Part shown: positions 7,018 to 8,740 of the stretch, piece by piece | How the letters are laid out: each line of letters opens with the position of its first letter | Position numbering within the stretch: the first letter of the stretch is position 1 | NCBI GenBank assembly: GCA_030705665.1 | Contig: JAUZQA010000145.1 | Location: 1-8,740 of the forward strand | DNA length: 8,740 nucleotides | Direction: 5' to 3' | Source: Bacillota bacterium | GTDB taxonomy: Bacteria; Bacillota; Bacilli; Bacillales_B; DSM-18226 | The notes under the pieces: model-generated | The model's database searches: none | The model's input: only the letters and a program-made list of their open reading frames with translations | Told to the model about the DNA's origin: nothing | Translations under genes and position numbers: made by a program

Positions 7018-7102
7018 TATTCACATAAATAAGCTGCTATGGCCGCATCTTACTTAAAAAATTGAAAATGTACATCGTTTAAATCCATTTAATAATCCAA
7101 AA

Positions 7103-7128
7103 AAGTATGTTAACATTTTCACATACTT
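7103..7128. promoter_or_regulatory. Dyad in divergent spacer, candidate LysR site
   Basis: AAGTATGT (7103-7110) and ACATACTT (7121-7128) are perfect 8-base inverted copies ten bases apart. The left half also contains the symmetric ATGTTAACAT (7107-7116). There is no T-tail in either direction. It sits in the middle of the spacer between the divergent reductase operon and LysR gene, where a LysR-type regulator typically binds to control both directions. Confidence 0.4.
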
Positions 7129-7193
7129 GAGTTTATAAACTAATTATAGTAAATAAATTTTTATAAATCTAATTCATATTTGATGCTTTATTC

Positions 7194-7208
7194 ATAGATA
7201 ATAACTAT
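7194..7208. promoter_or_regulatory. T-N11-A type LysR box before second regulator
   Basis: ATAGATAATAACTAT has ATAG/CTAT arms with a T-N11-A core and partial inner symmetry, the generic LysR-box form. It ends about 37 bases before the regulator's ATG. A poor promoter (TTGATG at 7180-7185, TAACTA at 7202-7207) would overlap it, which would suit autorepression. Such short AT-rich motifs arise easily by chance. Confidence 0.25.
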
Positions 7209-7245
7209 ATATTTTTTACATCCAAAATAGAGAGGATTAGTATAC

Positions 7246-8139
7246 ATGAATCTTAGACAGCTTCAGTATTTTAGGGAACTTGCAAAAATAGAACATATTA
7301 CGCAGGCTGCTGAAAAACTTTCGATCACACAGCCAAGCTTGAGTCATGCTATATCCGAATTAGAAAAAGAACTGGGAACGTTCCTATTTGAAAAACAAGG
7401 CAGAAACATCCGATTAACAAAATACGGAAAATATTTTTTAACCTACGTTGATAATGCATTGGAAGAACTGGAAAAAGGCCAAAAAAATCTCCGGGAATTA
7501 ACAAGTCCGGGGCATGGTAGGATTGATCTGGCGTTTATTTATACCTTGGGGGCTGAAATAGTTCCAAATATGATTAAGGCGTTTGTTAGTAATGAAGAAC
7601 ACAAAGATATTTCATTTTCCTTTCATCAGGGAACAACGAAAAGTCTTATTTCCCGTTTAAAAGAAGACCGCTATGATCTTGCATTTTGCTCTTTTGTCGA
7701 AAATGAACCTGAGATTGAATTTACTCCACTTGTTCAACAAGAACTGGTGTTAGTTGTCCCGCATGATCATCCACTTGCAACACAAGATTCGATCGATTTG
7801 AAAGATACTGCATCATATCCTTTTATCTTTTACAGTAAAAAAAGTGGTCTCCGCCCCATTATTGATGGTTTATTTGCAAAGGTAAATATCACACCTAATA
7901 TGATTTGCGAGGTTGTAGAGGACAGTGCAATAGCTGGTCTCGTATCGATTAATTACGGAATTGCAGTAATGCCGCGAATTACCTCATTAAACTTCTTTAA
8001 CGTCAAGGTCTTGCCAATCAGCAGCCCTGCAAACTACCGTTTCATATATATTGCAAGTGTAAAAAACCGATATTTATCACCTGCAGCCAGTTTATTTCGC
8101 AATTTTGCGATTCAATATGCTAATGATTTTTATTTGTAG
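7246..8139 (+). CDS. LysR-type regulator, divergent from reductase-aroD operon
   Basis: 297 residues. Residues 1-60 are the winged helix-turn-helix: MNLRQLQYFRELAKIEHITQ, then AAEKLSITQPSLSHAISELE and LGTFLFEKQGRNIRLTKYG. A linker helix runs to about residue 88, and the effector-binding domain shows the expected blocks (GRIDLAFIYTLG, EDRYDLAFCSFV, LVVPHDHPLA, INYGIAVMP). The start is the ATG with GAGAGG ten bases upstream and gives the standard family N-terminus. Its divergence from the reductase-aroD operon, with dyads in the shared spacer, is the classical layout for a LysR regulator and its target. Listeria's QuiR, a shikimate-responsive LysR protein next to aroD-like genes, is a plausible functional parallel from memory; orthology is not shown. 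It is clearly different in sequence from the other LysR protein in this window. Confidence 0.88.
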   Translation: MNLRQLQYFRELAKIEHITQAAEKLSITQPSLSHAISELEKELGTFLFEKQGRNIRLTKYGKYFLTYVDNALEELEKGQKNLRELTSPGHGRIDLAFIYTLGAEIVPNMIKAFVSNEEHKDISFSFHQGTTKSLISRLKEDRYDLAFCSFVENEPEIEFTPLVQQELVLVVPHDHPLATQDSIDLKDTASYPFIFYSKKSGLRPIIDGLFAKVNITPNMICEVVEDSAIAGLVSINYGIAVMPRITSLNFFNVKVLPISSPANYRFIYIASVKNRYLSPAASLFRNFAIQYANDFYL

Positions 8140-8169
8140 TTTGGAATGCGGGTATATCCGGTGTAAACG

Positions 8170-8215
8170 AAAAAAGGTTCACACTTGAGTAACTCTCAAC
8201 TGTGAACCTTTTTTT
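8170..8215. terminator. Bidirectional terminator between convergent genes
   Basis: A6 and GGTTCACA (8170-8183) pair with TGTGAACC and T-run (8201-8215), and after a C-C mismatch TTGAG (8185-8189) pairs with CTCAA (8195-8199). T-runs follow on both strands. It serves the LysR gene ending at 8139 and the MFS gene ending at 8245. Confidence 0.9.
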
Positions 8216-8244
8216 GCTTTCTGAAGCAGAAAAGCAGATGACAT

Positions 8245-8740
8245 TTAGGATAACTTATCTTCTAGTGTAATACGCTTAATTTTCCCTACTACAAGCAAAA
8301 GGGACAAAGCACCAGAAAGGGCAAGAGCAGCGATAAAAATTAAAGCTCCTGTAAATGAATGTGTTTTGTTTACTATTAAGCCGATGACAATTGGTGTAAT
8401 AATACCGGAAATATTGGCTGCTAAATTAAAAATTCCTCCAGCCATTCCGACTAGATTCGTTGGGGCGATATCTGAAATAATCACCCAGCCATTTGCTGCC
8501 ATTCCTTGAGCAAAAAACGCAATCGACATAATTAAAATCACCAATCCAGGTAATTGCGTAAAATTTGCCAGGACAATTAAACACGCCCCAAATGCACCAA
8601 TTATAATTGGAGTTTTTCGAGCAATGGTTAATGACAAACCACGCTTTACCATATGGTCAGACCAAAATCCAGCTAATAAAACACCGGCACATGCTGCAAT
8701 ATACGGCAAGGACCCCATAAACCCGGCTTTAATAAACGAC
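8245..8740 (-). CDS. ACS-family MFS permease, 3' part (runs off window)
   Basis: About 165 C-terminal residues; the reading frame stays open to the window's right edge, so the ATG at 8718 is internal rather than the start. The segment reads GSLPYIAACAGVLLAGFWSD, a basic loop MVKRG, then LTIARKTPIIIGAFGA and IMSIAFFAQGMAANGWVIISD, followed by APTNLVGMAGGIFNLAANIS and ITPIVIGLIV. This matches the second half of the anion:cation symporter branch of the major facilitator superfamily (glucarate/galactarate GudP, galactonate DgoT, hexuronate ExuT relatives) block for block, including the SD and AGGxFN motifs. These proteins take up carboxylated sugars and other organic anions by cation symport. Because it lies beside the LysR/reductase/aroD cluster it may import the acid degraded there, but it is separated by a terminator and needs its own promoter upstream of the window. 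Confidence 0.85.
   Translation of the reverse strand, partial: SFIKAGFMGSLPYIAACAGVLLAGFWSDHMVKRGLSLTIARKTPIIIGAFGACLIVLANFTQLPGLVILIMSIAFFAQGMAANGWVIISDIAPTNLVGMAGGIFNLAANISGIITPIVIGLIVNKTHSFTGALIFIAALALSGALSLLLVVGKIKRITLEDKLS

Noticed and set aside
7068..7083. Possible catabolite-responsive (cre) site around TGTACATCGTTTAA
   Set aside because: The central CG is out of register with the cre consensus and the flanking bases match poorly.

Overview
The window looks like chromosomal DNA of a low-GC, spore-forming Bacillaceae bacterium (Bacillus, Neobacillus or a related genus). This rests on strong AGGAGG-type ribosome binding sites, AT-rich intergenic DNA, a tiny YjcZ-type sporulation protein, and a 130-base palindromic element of the kind scattered through Bacillaceae genomes. 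No phage, IS, CRISPR, rRNA or tRNA gene was seen.

Layout. Positions 1-130 hold the palindromic repeat. Positions 183-350 (minus) hold a 33-residue single-membrane-pass peptide gene with its own terminator; its upstream flank (351-602) contains no convincing gene. Positions 603-1505 (plus) encode a DUF4405-like, histidine-rich membrane protein and end in a hairpin that can terminate from both sides. Positions 1648-3844 (minus) are a two-gene unit: a LysR-type regulator followed seven bases later by a CynX/NimT-like MFS transporter. A near-perfect 32-base dyad lies about 65 bases upstream of its predicted transcription start. Positions 4020-6935 (minus) are a second unit: an old-yellow-enzyme/FadH/BaiH-type Fe-S flavoprotein reductase followed by a type I 3-dehydroquinate dehydratase (AroD) and a 15-bp-stem terminator. 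Divergent from it, at 7246-8139 (plus), is a second LysR-type regulator. The 310-base spacer between them holds several dyads, including a perfect TGTGA-N6-TCACA Crp/Fnr-type box. A two-way terminator separates this regulator from the 3' part of an ACS-family MFS carrier (8245 to the window end, minus) related to sugar-acid permeases.

How it may work together. The right half (enoate-reductase-like flavoenzyme, AroD, divergent LysR regulator, organic-anion carrier) resembles a catabolic locus for quinate/shikimate-type cyclic acids. From memory, Listeria has a LysR (QuiR)-controlled qui locus with comparable components. AroD makes 3-dehydroshikimate, a conjugated enone, which is the sort of double bond this flavoenzyme family reduces. 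A linked reductive step, possibly under oxygen-responsive control, is the most interesting hypothesis here, but it is inference. No shikimate/quinate dehydrogenase or dehydroshikimate dehydratase lies inside the window, so a biosynthetic role for AroD is not excluded.
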